NCBI GenBank assembly: GCA_003222135.1
Contig: QHUM01000041.1
Span: 51,583-115,582, forward strand
Reading direction: 5' to 3'
Source: Gemmatimonadota bacterium
Lineage (GTDB): Bacteria > Gemmatimonadota > Gemmatimonadetes > Gemmatimonadales > GWC2-71-9
Length of the DNA: 64,000 nucleotides
A program made the position numbers and the translations under genes. Under the pieces are notes generated by a model. The model worked only from the letters and a program-made list of their open reading frames with translations, ran no database searches and had not been told where the DNA came from. This document shows, in pieces, positions 28,261 through 37,678 of the stretch (positions are counted from its first letter, which is position 1; every line of letters starts with the position of its first letter).

Positions 28261-30432
28261 TCACTGCTCGCGCCGGCCCACCCAGTAGAGCAGCGCTCCC
28301 AGCAGTCCGAAGAGCCCGAAGGCGAGGACGTTGGAATTGGTCACGTTCCCGAGCGCGTTGAACACGGGCACCCGCTCGGCGAGCGCGTCCGCGGAGCCCA
28401 GGACCCCCGCGACCGCCGCCAGCACGATCCCACAAATGGCTCCGCCGGCGATCAGGCCGCTCGCGAACAGCACTCCCGGTCCCGACTCGACCTGGGCGAG
28501 CGATTGCTGCCGCGCCTGAGCCCGCCGCTCGATCAGCCACCGGACCACGCCGCCCGCGAACATCGCCGACGAGGTGGAGATCGGCAGGTAGACCCCCACC
28601 GCGACCGGCAGCGCCTGCACCCCCATGAGCTCGATCGCGATGGTGATGAACACTCCCAGCAGGACCAACACCCACGGCAGCTTGTGGGTCAGGATGCCGT
28701 CGGTGATGAGCGCCATGATCGTCGCCTTGGGCGAATCGAGCCGGGGAATGGCCTTGCCGCGATACTCGTGCACGCGGCCGCCGATCCCGGGATCGAGCAC
28801 GTAGCGCAGCTCGCGACTCTTGGGATCCATCAGGTACTTGCCTGCCGCGACGCCGTCGGTGACGACGTACACGCGGACCACCTGATACGTGGCGTGGTCC
28901 ACCGAGTCGCTGCCGGCGATGCGAAACCCCGCCATGGTCGCGGGCAGGACCTCGACCGGCGCCCGGCCAACCGCCGTGGGCGCGAGCGCTTGCGCGCGGA
29001 ACGGGGCGTGTGTCTCGGGGACGGGATAGGTGTACGCCCGGTTGAGCAGCGTGAGGGTCCAGCCGACCACGAGCGCCGACCCCAGGGCGCCGATCAGGAT
29101 GGCGATCTGCTGGTTTCGCGGCGTGGAGCCGACGAGGAAACCGGTCTTCAGGTCCTGCGACGTGTTGCCGGCATTCGCCGTGGCGACGGCCACGACGGCG
29201 GCGATCGAGATCGCCTGCACCCGGTGATCGACGCCGGTCCAGCCGATGGCGACGAAGATCAGACACGTCCCGAGCAGGGCCGCGATGGTCATGCCGGAAA
29301 TCGGGTTCGCCGAGGAGCCGATCTGGCCGCAGATGCGGGAGGACACGGTGGCGAAGAAGAATCCGAAGATCACGATCAGGACGGCGCCGAGCAGGTTGAC
29401 GCCCAGCTGCGGCAGCAGCGTGAGGACGATGGCGAGGGCGATCGAGCCGCCGACGGTGAGGGAAAGGGGGAGATCGTCCTCGGTGCGCAGTCGGGTGACG
29501 GCTTGGCCGAGCCGGGACGCGCGCAGCTCCTTCCAGCTCGAGGCGAACGAGCTCATGATCGTCGGCAGCGAGCGGGCCAGCGCGATGATTCCCGCGGAGG
29601 CGACGGCCCCGGCCCCGATGTAGAACACGAAGCTGGAACGGAGCTCACCGGGACTCATGTCGCGGATCAGCTTCACCGCGGGGAACCCGAACGGCTCCGT
29701 GAGGCCCGACCCCACGAGCTTGATCGCGGGTGCGAGCACCAGGTAGGCGAAGCAGCCGCCGGCGAACAGATAGCCGGCGATGCGCGGGCCGATGATGTAG
29801 CCCACCCCCAGGAGCTCCGGGGAGATCTCGGACGAGATGGCAGCGCCGGGATAGAAGGCGAGGGCCTTGCCGGGCACGTCGGGCCACAGCTTGAGCCCGC
29901 CCATCAGGAACTTGTAGACGAAGCCGACGCCGAACGCCTGGAACACCCGCTTGGCCTGCAGGCCGCGCTCTTCGCCCGCGATCAGCACTTCCGCGCACGC
30001 CGTGCCCTCCGGGTAGATCAACGTGTCGTGCTCTTTCACGATCAGCGCGCGGCGCAGCGGGATCATCATCAGCACGCCCATCAGCCCGCCGGCCGTCGCC
30101 AGGATCGCCACGCGGCCGATGTCCAAGTCGTAGCCCATCAACAGAATCGCCGGGATCGTGAAGACCACCCCGGCCGCGACAGAGTCGCTGGCCGACCCGG
30201 TGGTCTGGACGATGTTGTTCTCGAGAATCGACGTGCGACCCAGGGCGCGGAAGATCGTAATCGAGAGCACGGCGATCGGGATGGAGGAGCTGACCGTCAG
30301 CCCGATCTTGAGGGCGAGGTACACGCTCGAGGCGCTGAAGATCAATCCGAGCAGCACGCCGAGGATGAGGGCGCGGGGTGTCAGCTCGGCGGGAAAGTGA
30401 GTGGCGGGGATGTACGGCTCGTGGCTGGCCAT
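28261..30432 (-). CDS. OPT-family oligopeptide transporter
   Basis: 723-aa polytopic transporter. The N-terminal LTPRALILGVLLGLIFSASSVYLALKIGLTVS and SILENNIVQTTGSASDSVAAGVVFT are characteristic of bacterial OPT proteins, as are LIYPEGTACAEVL and ANAGNTSQDLKTGFLVG (each given in part). Roughly fourteen to sixteen membrane helices with a soluble insert about residues 495-590. OPT carriers use a proton gradient to move oligopeptides or metal chelates. ATG 30430-30432 precedes the first conserved segment; the longer frame upstream lacks similarity. Confidence 0.95.
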   Translation of the reverse strand: MASHEPYIPATHFPAELTPRALILGVLLGLIFSASSVYLALKIGLTVSSSIPIAVLSITIFRALGRTSILENNIVQTTGSASDSVAAGVVFTIPAILLMGYDLDIGRVAILATAGGLMGVLMMIPLRRALIVKEHDTLIYPEGTACAEVLIAGEERGLQAKRVFQAFGVGFVYKFLMGGLKLWPDVPGKALAFYPGAAISSEISPELLGVGYIIGPRIAGYLFAGGCFAYLVLAPAIKLVGSGLTEPFGFPAVKLIRDMSPGELRSSFVFYIGAGAVASAGIIALARSLPTIMSSFASSWKELRASRLGQAVTRLRTEDDLPLSLTVGGSIALAIVLTLLPQLGVNLLGAVLIVIFGFFFATVSSRICGQIGSSANPISGMTIAALLGTCLIFVAIGWTGVDHRVQAISIAAVVAVATANAGNTSQDLKTGFLVGSTPRNQQIAILIGALGSALVVGWTLTLLNRAYTYPVPETHAPFRAQALAPTAVGRAPVEVLPATMAGFRIAGSDSVDHATYQVVRVYVVTDGVAAGKYLMDPKSRELRYVLDPGIGGRVHEYRGKAIPRLDSPKATIMALITDGILTHKLPWVLVLLGVFITIAIELMGVQALPVAVGVYLPISTSSAMFAGGVVRWLIERRAQARQQSLAQVESGPGVLFASGLIAGGAICGIVLAAVAGVLGSADALAERVPVFNALGNVTNSNVLAFGLFGLLGALLYWVGRREQ

Positions 30433-30619
30433 CGGCGGAGAATCTGGTCGCCGCCGGCAGGACGCGATAGAGGGATCACACCAGCGGCGTTTCACCTTGC
30501 AGAGCAGGCGCACCGCGCGGGAACTCGGTCTGGCCCCCCCGGGGTACTGAGTCCGCGCCACTGGGCTAGACCCGACCCCGTCCTTCAGACTGTCGCGTCG
30601 CCGCCACGCAGCGCAATCG
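30433..30619. promoter_or_regulatory. Divergent intergenic region, OPT/kinase
   Basis: 187 bases between the divergent starts of the OPT transporter and the protein kinase. It must hold at least one promoter for each gene. I see no convincing -10/-35 pair, no hairpin with T-run, and no riboswitch-like fold. GC content matches the surrounding genes. Confidence 0.4.
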
Positions 30620-32152
30620 ATGCTACGAGAACTGGACCCCCACGTCCGCATGCTCGACCGCGCGCTGGCCGGTCGTTACGTGCTCGAACGCCGCCTCGGC
30701 CGGGGCGGGACGGGCGTGGTGTTTCTCGCGCGCGAGCTGCGGCTCGATCGCCCGGTCGCCATCAAGCTGCTGGCCCCCGCAAAGGCGGGCGACCCGGTCG
30801 CGCGGCAGCGCTTCCTCGGGGAGGCGCGGACGGCAGCGCAGCTTTCCCACCCCAACATCGTCCCCATCTTCTCCGTCGACGAGCTCGCCGACGTGGTGTT
30901 TTTCGCGATGGCGTACGTGGAAGGCCAAACACTGGGCCAGCGCATCCGCGAGCATGGACCGCTGTCGCCCGAGGCGGGCGCGCGGCTGGTGCGCGAGGTG
31001 GCGCGCGCATTGGCGCACGCGCACGAGCGGGGCGTGGTGCACCGCGACGTGAAGCCCGATAACATCCTGCTGGACGCGGCGACGGGCCGCGCGTTGGTGT
31101 CCGATTTCGGCATCGCCCGGGTCGCCGGCGGCGGCGGCACGACGGGGCCGTGGGAAGTCGTGGGAACCGCCGACTACATGAGCCCGGAGCAGGCGGGTGG
31201 GCTGGTCGTGGACGCGCGCAGCGATATCTACTCCCTTGGGGTGGTCGGCTACTACGCGCTGTCGGGCCGGCTGCCGTTCGAGGCGCCCGATTGCTTTGCG
31301 ATGCTGGCGCGGCACATCACCGAGCCGCCGCCGCCCCTCGCCTCGGTCGCGCCCGGCGTGCCGCGCCGGCTCGCGCGGGTGATCGACCGCTGTCTCTCGA
31401 AGGAGCCGTCGGCGCGCTTCTCGAGCGGCTTCCACCTCGCCGACGCCGTCCAGTTCGCCGTCGCCACACCGGTGGGACCGCCCCTCGCCCTGCGGGCTTT
31501 TCTCGTCGAGAGCCGGCACCTCTCGGTGCCCACGCTCCTGTATGGGATGATCCTCGGCCTCGCGATCCCGCTGCTCGCGCTGCAGGTCGTCACCGCCGTC
31601 GAACCGGGCCCGCGGCTCGTCGCCGCAGGCTTCATCGTCTGGCTCTTGCTGTTGCCGTCCGCACTGATGCTGGCGCGGGTACGGCGGCTGCGTGCCGCCG
31701 GCTTCGATCGCGACGATCTCACGGACGCACTCGCCGCGGAGCTGGCGCGCCACCGCGAGGAGCTGGCGTTTCTGTACGGAGAGGGACAGTCCCGCGTCGA
31801 GCGCGTGCTGGGCATGCTGGCGTATGCGGGGCTCGCGGTGGCGGGAATCGCAGCGGCAGTAGGGCTGCGTGCGCCGGAGCTCGCTGCGCCCACGGTACTG
31901 CTCGCGGCGTGGGGCGCCGGGGCAGTGGTGGCGTTGCTCGCCGGTGTCGCGGCACGGGCGTGCACGGAACATCGCACCGATCTGAGATCGGAGCGTCGCC
32001 TGCGCTTCTGGGATGGGCCGCTCGGACGGTGGCTCTTCCGGCTCAGCGGGCGCTCTGTACCGCGCGCAGCCGCTCCCCCGCTTCCCGCAGCTGGTCTTCC
32101 GTCTTACAGAACGCGAACCGCACGAGGTGCCGCCCCAGTTCGGGGCGGCTGA
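30620..32152 (+). CDS. Serine/threonine protein kinase with C-terminal membrane helices
   Basis: 510-aa Hanks-type kinase. The domain (about 18-285) has the Gly loop GRGGTGVVF, Lys49 in VAIKLL, the catalytic loop HRDVKPDN (141-148), DFGIAR (162-167) and the activation-segment end GTADYMSPEQ. After it, two pairs of hydrophobic helices (about 310-360 and 415-460) anchor it in the membrane, with a cytoplasmic-looking helical region between. No PASTA or TPR sensor domain is present. The last 36 codons overlap the convergent aminotransferase by 110 bases; that tail is Pro/Arg/Ala rich and may be non-essential. Another start could be the ATG ten codons in. Confidence 0.93.
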   Translation: MLRELDPHVRMLDRALAGRYVLERRLGRGGTGVVFLARELRLDRPVAIKLLAPAKAGDPVARQRFLGEARTAAQLSHPNIVPIFSVDELADVVFFAMAYVEGQTLGQRIREHGPLSPEAGARLVREVARALAHAHERGVVHRDVKPDNILLDAATGRALVSDFGIARVAGGGGTTGPWEVVGTADYMSPEQAGGLVVDARSDIYSLGVVGYYALSGRLPFEAPDCFAMLARHITEPPPPLASVAPGVPRRLARVIDRCLSKEPSARFSSGFHLADAVQFAVATPVGPPLALRAFLVESRHLSVPTLLYGMILGLAIPLLALQVVTAVEPGPRLVAAGFIVWLLLLPSALMLARVRRLRAAGFDRDDLTDALAAELARHREELAFLYGEGQSRVERVLGMLAYAGLAVAGIAAAVGLRAPELAAPTVLLAAWGAGAVVALLAGVAARACTEHRTDLRSERRLRFWDGPLGRWLFRLSGRSVPRAAAPPLPAAGLPSYRTRTARGAAPVRGG

Positions 32153-33200
32153 AGAAACTCGAGCCCGGCACCGGCGCGACACCCGCCTCGCACGTGAGCC
32201 AGCGGGCGAACTCGTCGTCCGGCCGGTCGGAGAGCCGCGAGAAATCGGCGAGGATGTAGTATGCGCCCTCGGGAGGGGTGCAGCGGAAGCCGGCGGCGAG
32301 CAGCGCCTCGTGCAGCAGGTCGCGCCGGATCCGGTACTGGGTGGCGAGCCCCCGGTAATACTCGGGTCCCAGCGTCTCGAGGCCGACGGCGATGGCTTCT
32401 TGGAGCGGCGCGGCGGCGCCCACCGTGAGGAAGTCGTGCACCTTGCGGATCGCGTCGGTCGCTGGCGGCGGGGCCACGATCGTGCCGACGCGCCATCCCG
32501 TCACGCTGAACGTCTTGGACGCGCCGCTGATCGTGATCGTGCGCTCGCGCATCCCGTCGAGGGTGGCGATCGGGATGTGCTTGCCTTCGTAATAGATGTG
32601 CTCGTAGATCTCGTCCGTGACCGCGTAGGCGTCGTGGCGCCGGCACAGCTCGGCGATGCCCTCGAGCTCCGGCCCGGACAGCACCCGACCGGTCGGATTG
32701 TTCGGCGTGCACACGATGATCGCGCGCGTGCGCGGCGAGAACGCCCACGCGAGACGGTCCAGGTCGAGTGGCTCGCCCGCCGCGAGCGGCACGTAGACCG
32801 GTCGGGCGCCGCACAGAATCGCGTCGGGGCCGTAGTTCTCGTAGAACGGCTCGAACACGATCACTTCGTCTCCCGGATCGACGACTGCCAGCATCGCTGA
32901 CGCCATCGCCTCGGTGGCGCCGCAGGTGATCGTCACCTCGGTCTCCGGATCCACCGTCATGCCGTACCATTCTGCGTACTTGCGCACCAGGGCATCGCGC
33001 AGCCGCTTCGCGCCCCAGGTGATGGCGTACTGGTTGATGTCATCGCGGATGGCGCGCGCCGCGGCGTCCTTCAGCGCGTCGGGCGCCGGGAAGTTCGGAA
33101 ACCCCTGCGCCAGGTTGATCGCCCCGTGCTCGTTGGCGAGCCGGGTCATCCCGCGGATCACCGATTCAGTGAAGCCGTGCGTGCGTCGGGCGGTGTGCAT
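32043..33200 (-). CDS. Class I/II aminotransferase
   Basis: 385-aa PLP enzyme of fold type I. It has LAQGFPNFPAP near the N-terminus, CGATEAM, CTPNNPTGRV, DEIYEHIYYEG and the PLP-lysine motif SGASKTFSVTGWRVG. NLAQGFPNF and the overall pattern fit the kynurenine/methionine/glutamine aminotransferase branch (YbdL/KAT-like), but the donor is not certain. It begins 17 bases after the acyl-CoA dehydrogenase stop. Its 3' end is overlapped by the kinase gene on the other strand. Confidence 0.93.
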   Translation of the reverse strand: MHTARRTHGFTESVIRGMTRLANEHGAINLAQGFPNFPAPDALKDAAARAIRDDINQYAITWGAKRLRDALVRKYAEWYGMTVDPETEVTITCGATEAMASAMLAVVDPGDEVIVFEPFYENYGPDAILCGARPVYVPLAAGEPLDLDRLAWAFSPRTRAIIVCTPNNPTGRVLSGPELEGIAELCRRHDAYAVTDEIYEHIYYEGKHIPIATLDGMRERTITISGASKTFSVTGWRVGTIVAPPPATDAIRKVHDFLTVGAAAPLQEAIAVGLETLGPEYYRGLATQYRIRRDLLHEALLAAGFRCTPPEGAYYILADFSRLSDRPDDEFARWLTCEAGVAPVPGSSFFSRPELGRHLVRFAFCKTEDQLREAGERLRAVQSAR

Positions 33201-33217
33201 GGCCAGGAGGCGGGGGG

Positions 33218-34387
33218 CTACTTCAGGAGCTGCTTGGCGATGGTATTCAACTGCATGTTGCTCGTTCCCTCGTAGATCGTGCCGATCTTCGCGTCGCGAT
33301 AGAACTTCTCGACGGGGTATTCCTTCGTGTACCCGTACCCGCCGAACAGCTCCACGGCGAGCGACGTCACCCGCTCCGCGACCTGTGAGGAGAAGAGCTT
33401 CGCCATCGCGGCCTGCATCGTGTACGGGTCGCCCGCGTCCTCGAGGCGCGCGGCGTTGTAGACCATCAGACGCGCCGCCTCCAGCTCGGTCGCGGCCTGG
33501 GCGAGCTGGAACTGCACCGCCTGGAACTCTGCGATGGGATGGCCGAACTGGTGGCGCTCCTTCACGTACCGGAGTGCCGCGGCGAGCGCCCCCCGCGCCA
33601 CGCCGATCATCTGGGCGCCGATCCCGATGCGGCCGGTGTTGAGCGTCTCGATCGCCACCTTGTATCCGTGGCCCACCTCGCCCACCACGTTCGTCGCCGG
33701 CAGCTCGCACCCGTCGAGGATCAGCTCGCAGGTGCTCGACGCGCGGATGCCGAGCTTGTCTTCCTTTTTACCGACTGAGAGCCCGGGGTAGCCGCGCTCG
33801 ATCACGAACGCCGTGATGCCCTTGTAGCCCCGCGTGAAGTCCGCGTTGGCGAACACCACGAACATCCCCGCCTCGGCGCCGTTGGTGATCCACAGCTTGC
33901 GGCCCTCGAGCAGCCACCGGTCGCCGCGCCGCGTGGCCTTCGTCTGCAGGCCGAACGCATCCGAGCCGGACTCGGGCTCCGATAGCGCGTAGGCACCCAC
34001 GAGGTCGGCGGCGAGGCGGGGGAGATAGCGTCGCCGCAGCTCGTCGCTCCCCCACTTGAGGAGCAGGTTGTTGACGAGTGTGTTCTGCACGTCCACGCAG
34101 ATCGCGAGTGACGCGTCCACGGCGGACAGCTCTTCGACCGCGAGCACGGTCATGAGGAGGCTCCCCGCAGCGCCCCCCAATTCGCCGGGAATCTCGATTC
34201 CCATGAGCCCGATCTCGAAGCACTTGGCGATGAGGGCCGAGTCGAGCGCGGACGCCTGCTCCATCGCGGCGACGCGCGGCTTGACGTCCCGCTCCGCAAA
34301 GTCGCGCACCGTGTCGCGGAACAGGCCTTCTTCCTCTGACAGCTTCGTCAGGGGCGCCGCCGTCGTCAGCTCGGGGCTTCGAGTCAT
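33218..34387 (-). CDS. Acyl-CoA dehydrogenase
   Basis: 389-aa FAD enzyme that oxidises acyl-CoA to the 2-enoyl form. Signature 1 is ALSEPESGSDAFGLQTKA and signature 2 QLFGGYGYTKEYPVEKFYRDAK-like (SLAVELFGGYGYTKEYPVEK here). The catalytic-base region IYEGTSNMQLNTIAKQLL at the C-terminus places Glu in the short-chain/butyryl-type position. ATG 34385-34387 overlaps the DUF3052 stop (ATGA). It is grouped with an aminotransferase, so amino-acid or short-chain acid catabolism is possible. Confidence 0.96.
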   Translation of the reverse strand: MTRSPELTTAAPLTKLSEEEGLFRDTVRDFAERDVKPRVAAMEQASALDSALIAKCFEIGLMGIEIPGELGGAAGSLLMTVLAVEELSAVDASLAICVDVQNTLVNNLLLKWGSDELRRRYLPRLAADLVGAYALSEPESGSDAFGLQTKATRRGDRWLLEGRKLWITNGAEAGMFVVFANADFTRGYKGITAFVIERGYPGLSVGKKEDKLGIRASSTCELILDGCELPATNVVGEVGHGYKVAIETLNTGRIGIGAQMIGVARGALAAALRYVKERHQFGHPIAEFQAVQFQLAQAATELEAARLMVYNAARLEDAGDPYTMQAAMAKLFSSQVAERVTSLAVELFGGYGYTKEYPVEKFYRDAKIGTIYEGTSNMQLNTIAKQLLK

Positions 34388-34800
34388 CGATCCTCCAGGC
34401 GCCGCACGAACTTGAGCCCCGACCACACCTCGTCCACCGCCGCCACCTTCACGTCCACCAGGCCGTGTCCCAGCCCGACCGCGCGAATCACGTCCTCCGT
34501 GAGATCGGTCGCCACGCCGGACGCCTGTTTGGGCCAGGAGATCCACAGCATCCCCGCGGGAGCGAGCGCACGCGCCAGCCCGGCAAACTTCCGCTCGAGC
34601 TCCCGCCTGTCCTTCGTGAAGAACTGGATGACATCAAGCGGGCGGGCCGCCGTCGCCTTGCGCGTCACCTGCGACGGCAGCCTGCCCAGGATGCGATCGT
34701 ACCCCGTTGGCGCGTTGAGAATCGCGATCGCCGCTCCCGGTTTGATCCCGAGCTTGTCGACGAGCGGCCGCTTGGAGTAACCCGCCACCCGCTTGTTCAC
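34384..34800 (-). CDS. DUF3052-family small protein
   Basis: 138-aa soluble protein. The opening VAGYSKRPLVDKLGIKPGAAIAILNAP and the later MLWISWPKQASGVATDLTE match the family annotated DUF3052, which has no known reaction; it resembles a reduced Rossmann-like or methyltransferase-like fold. Start is GTG 34798-34800 by its GTGA overlap with the sugar dehydrogenase gene; a second GTG a few codons later (VAGYS) is also possible. Confidence 0.85.
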   Translation of the reverse strand: MNKRVAGYSKRPLVDKLGIKPGAAIAILNAPTGYDRILGRLPSQVTRKATAARPLDVIQFFTKDRRELERKFAGLARALAPAGMLWISWPKQASGVATDLTEDVIRAVGLGHGLVDVKVAAVDEVWSGLKFVRRLEDR

Positions 34801-36059
34801 CGGCCTTTGTAGACGACCCGCCAGATCCTCCCCGCCGCATCGTCGGTGACGTACAGCGACCCGTCCGGCCCTTGCGCCAGTCCCACGGGTCGGTGCTGCG
34901 GCCCGGTTCCGTTCTCGTGCCAGAACCCGTCGGCGAACGTCTGATAGGTCCCCACCGGTTTGCCGTCCTTGAACGGGACGAACACGACGCGATAGCCCGC
35001 CTGCGGCAGCGGCGCGCGGTTCCAGGAGCCGTGAAACGCGATGAATACGCCCCCCCGGTAGGACGCGGGGAACTGCGAGCCCGTGTAGAACAGCAGGCCG
35101 TCCGGCGCCCAGTGGCCGGGGAACGCGAGTGCCGGCTCTTTCTTCTGGGCGCACCGCCCTACCTGCTTGCCGTCGCCCCCGTACTCCGGCGCGAGCACGA
35201 GGTGGCCGAGCTCGAGGTCGTGATAGCAGTACGGCCACCCGAAATCGTCCCCCTGATTGACGCGCAGCAGCTCCTCCGACGGCTTTTCCGCGCTCTGCTC
35301 GGCGGTGAAAAGTTTTGGCCAGTTCTGGAAGAGCTGGTCGCGACCGTGCTGCGTGGACCACAGTTGGCCGTCCGGCGCGACCACCATCCCCACGGCGTTG
35401 CGAATCCCCGTGGCGTAATGCGTCCCGGTCTCCTCGGTCTGATCCTGCTTATCCGCGTCGAAGCGCCAGATGCCCGCCCGGGTGGCGAGCTCGGGGCAGG
35501 GGTCCTTGCCTGAGGACTCGTTGGAGCGATCGGCGACCTGACACACATTCGAGGGCGAGCCGACGTTGACGAACAAGGTCTTGCCGTCGGGTGAGAGCGC
35601 CAGGTTCCGCGCATTGTGCCCGCCCGGAGGCAGATCCTTCACGATCACGCTCGGCTCGCCTACCGGCTGGAGCCGTCCGGCGGGGAGCGCGAACCGGTAC
35701 ACCGTGGTGGCGGTGCTGAAGTACAGCGCACCCTTGCTCAACGCGATGCCCGTGCCGCCCCCCGTGCCGGCGGTCTCGCGCACGTCGGCCTTCCCGTCGC
35801 CGCTCGTGTCGCGCAGCGCGAGGACGCCGCCTTTCGCCGCGGCGCCGCGCCCGTCCTCGAGCGCGACGAAGATGTCGCCGTTGGCGGCCACGGCGAGGTG
35901 TCGCGCGCGCCCGACCTGGTCGGCGACGACGACGGCGCAGAATCCGTCGGGGAGCGTGATGCCCCCGTTGTCGGGATCGCAGGAAGGCAGGCGGTTGGCC
36001 GGATAGGCGGATAACAGCGCGGCGGTAAGTGAGAGCCCCGCGATCATCTTCCAGTTCAT
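34797..36059 (-). CDS. PQQ-type glucose/sorbosone dehydrogenase-like protein
   Basis: 420-aa secreted six-bladed propeller of the soluble sugar dehydrogenase family. Features are an N-terminal signal sequence, LPDGFCAVVVADQVGRARHLAVA, PPGGHNARNLALSPDGKTLFV (catalytic-type His), ATGIRNAVGMVVAPDGQLW, NQGDDFGWPYCYHD, and FIAFHGSWNRAPLPQAGYRVV. It relates to L-sorbosone dehydrogenase and Aldose sugar dehydrogenase YliI; cofactor binding is plausible but no PQQ synthesis genes are here. ATG 36057-36059 overlaps the paraslipin stop. Confidence 0.9.
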   Translation of the reverse strand: MNWKMIAGLSLTAALLSAYPANRLPSCDPDNGGITLPDGFCAVVVADQVGRARHLAVAANGDIFVALEDGRGAAAKGGVLALRDTSGDGKADVRETAGTGGGTGIALSKGALYFSTATTVYRFALPAGRLQPVGEPSVIVKDLPPGGHNARNLALSPDGKTLFVNVGSPSNVCQVADRSNESSGKDPCPELATRAGIWRFDADKQDQTEETGTHYATGIRNAVGMVVAPDGQLWSTQHGRDQLFQNWPKLFTAEQSAEKPSEELLRVNQGDDFGWPYCYHDLELGHLVLAPEYGGDGKQVGRCAQKKEPALAFPGHWAPDGLLFYTGSQFPASYRGGVFIAFHGSWNRAPLPQAGYRVVFVPFKDGKPVGTYQTFADGFWHENGTGPQHRPVGLAQGPDGSLYVTDDAAGRIWRVVYKGR

Positions 36060-37072
36060 GCCCGTTTCTCTCCTTTGTCGGATGCCCCCGCGAGCATCTC
36101 GCGAATGCCGCCGAGCGACGCCAGCACGCCGGTCGCCTCGTACGGCAGGTAGATGACCTTGTTACTCTGTGGGCTCGTGACCATCTCCTTGAGCGCCTCG
36201 ATGTAGCGGATCGCGATCAAGTACCGCGCCGGGTCGCCGCCGGTTCCCTTGATGGCACTGGTGATGCGCTCGATCGCCTGGGCTTCCGCTTCGGCGACCT
36301 TCAGCCGCGCGTTGGCCTCCGCCTCGGCCGCGAGGATCTTCGCCTGCTTCTGCCCCTCCGCCTGGTTGATCTCCGACTGGCGGATGCCCTCCGCCTGGAG
36401 GATGCGCGACTGCTTCTCCGCCTCGGCGGTGAGGATCGCGGCCCGGCGGTCCCGCTCGGCCCGCATCTGCTTCTCCATCGCGTCGCGGATGTCGCGCGGC
36501 GGATTGATGTCCTTGAGCTCCACGCGGCTGACCTTCGCGCCCCATTTGTGGGTCGCTTCGTCCAGGATCTCGCGCAGCTTGGCGTTGATCGTGTCGCGCG
36601 ACGAGAGCACGTGGTCCAGCTCCATCTCGCCGATCACGTTGCGCAGCGTGGTCTGGGTCAGCTTTTCGATCGCGTCCGGCAGGTTGGCGATCTCGTAGGT
36701 CGCGCGGACGGGATCGGTGATCTGCGAATAGATCAGCGCGTCGATCTCCACCACCACGTTGTCCTTCGTGATCACGTTCTGGCGCGGGAATACGTACACG
36801 GTCTCGCGCAGGTCGATCTTGTCGGTGCGGAAATGACGGGCGAGCGACTCACCCGCGGGCGTGACGATCACCTGGTGCCAGTCGATCGCCCGTGGCTTGT
36901 CGATGATCGGGATGATCAGATTGACCCCGGAGGACAACGTGCGGTGATACTTGCCCAGACGCTCGATGATCATCGTCTGCGCCTGTTGCACGATCCGAAT
37001 CCCGCGCGCGACGATCGAGATCGCGAACAGCGCGATCGCGACCGGGACGATGAGCGCGCCGATGTTGTCCAT
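36056..37072 (-). CDS. SPFH/Band-7 protein, paraslipin type
   Basis: 338-aa membrane protein with one N-terminal helix (about 6-24), a Band-7 domain (VNLIIPIIDKPRAIDWH, NVVVEIDALIYSQITDPVRA, TLRNVIGEMELDHVLSSRD) and a long Glu/Ala/Lys-rich coiled coil (about 190-265) with AEGIRQSEINQAEGQKQAKI. The tail ends in a YLPYEATGVLASLGGI motif typical of paraslipins. These oligomerise into cage-like membrane microdomain scaffolds. Its NfeD partner is the gene directly upstream, the standard SPFH/NfeD pairing. Confidence 0.95.
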   Translation of the reverse strand: MDNIGALIVPVAIALFAISIVARGIRIVQQAQTMIIERLGKYHRTLSSGVNLIIPIIDKPRAIDWHQVIVTPAGESLARHFRTDKIDLRETVYVFPRQNVITKDNVVVEIDALIYSQITDPVRATYEIANLPDAIEKLTQTTLRNVIGEMELDHVLSSRDTINAKLREILDEATHKWGAKVSRVELKDINPPRDIRDAMEKQMRAERDRRAAILTAEAEKQSRILQAEGIRQSEINQAEGQKQAKILAAEAEANARLKVAEAEAQAIERITSAIKGTGGDPARYLIAIRYIEALKEMVTSPQSNKVIYLPYEATGVLASLGGIREMLAGASDKGEKRA

Positions 37073-37073
37073 C

Positions 37074-37511
37074 TCAGCCCTCCTTGTCCACGTACAACGT
37101 TGTCCCCTCGACCCGCACCACCATCACCCGGGTGCCGGGCTCGATCACGGTGTCCATGAGCGACGTGCCGCGCCAGTCCTCACCCTCCACCACCACCCGA
37201 CCGCGGCCCGTGGCGGGGTCGATCCGCTCGGACACCACGCCGACCCGGCCCACCAGCGCGTCCACGTTGGTCTTGATTTCGCGTCCGGGTGGGTGCAGGC
37301 GCCTCAGCAGGAAGGGGCGGATCCCCGCGAGCGAGAGCAATGTCCCGGCGGCGAAGCTCAGGGCGGGCGCGAGGACTCCCGGCACGACGAGGGAGACGGC
37401 GCCCGCCACCACGCACCCCACCGCCACGCTCAGCAGCCAGAACCCCGGCGCCAGGACCTCGGCGACGAACAGGAGCAGCGCGGCCACGAGCCAGACTTGC
37501 CATTCGGACAC
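37074..37511 (-). CDS. NfeD-family membrane protein
   Basis: 145-aa protein: two to three membrane helices in residues 1-65, then a C-terminal OB-fold (NVDALVGRVGVVSERIDPATGRGRVVVEG, here in part, followed by GTRVMVVRVEGTTLYV). It is the short NfeD1b type without a ClpP-like protease, as usual for partners of paraslipin. GTG 37509-37511 follows a GGGGGGA site; in-frame upstream sequence lacks similarity. The stop lies one base before the SPFH start. Confidence 0.9.
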   Translation of the reverse strand: MSEWQVWLVAALLLFVAEVLAPGFWLLSVAVGCVVAGAVSLVVPGVLAPALSFAAGTLLSLAGIRPFLLRRLHPPGREIKTNVDALVGRVGVVSERIDPATGRGRVVVEGEDWRGTSLMDTVIEPGTRVMVVRVEGTTLYVDKEG

Positions 37512-37678
37512 GGTTACGGTCCCCCCAGAACCATGAAAGTATCGCCCGCAGGGCGCGCCAGCGACCCGCAACCTTTGCGGCGCCCGGGCTATCCAACACC
37601 CCGGGTGGCGGTAGCTGAAACGTCTCCCCCACGACGGTCGTACCACCGGGTGCATCGTTCAATCCTGCGGGAGGGTCC
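37512..37678. promoter_or_regulatory. Divergent intergenic region, NfeD/DUF4097
   Basis: 167 bases between divergent starts. A GGGAGG ribosome site lies seven bases before the DUF4097 ATG. I see no clear promoter hexamers and no stable hairpin with a T-run. A GC-rich CACCCCGGGTG palindrome lies near 37600, of unknown use. Confidence 0.4.

Noticed and set aside
28156..31062. A 968-codon plus-strand open frame running antisense to the OPT transporter and into the kinase region
   Set aside because: It is composed mostly of Arg, Asp, His and Gly with no family motif, and it is the mirror of a strongly conserved OPT gene. At this GC content long antisense frames are common.
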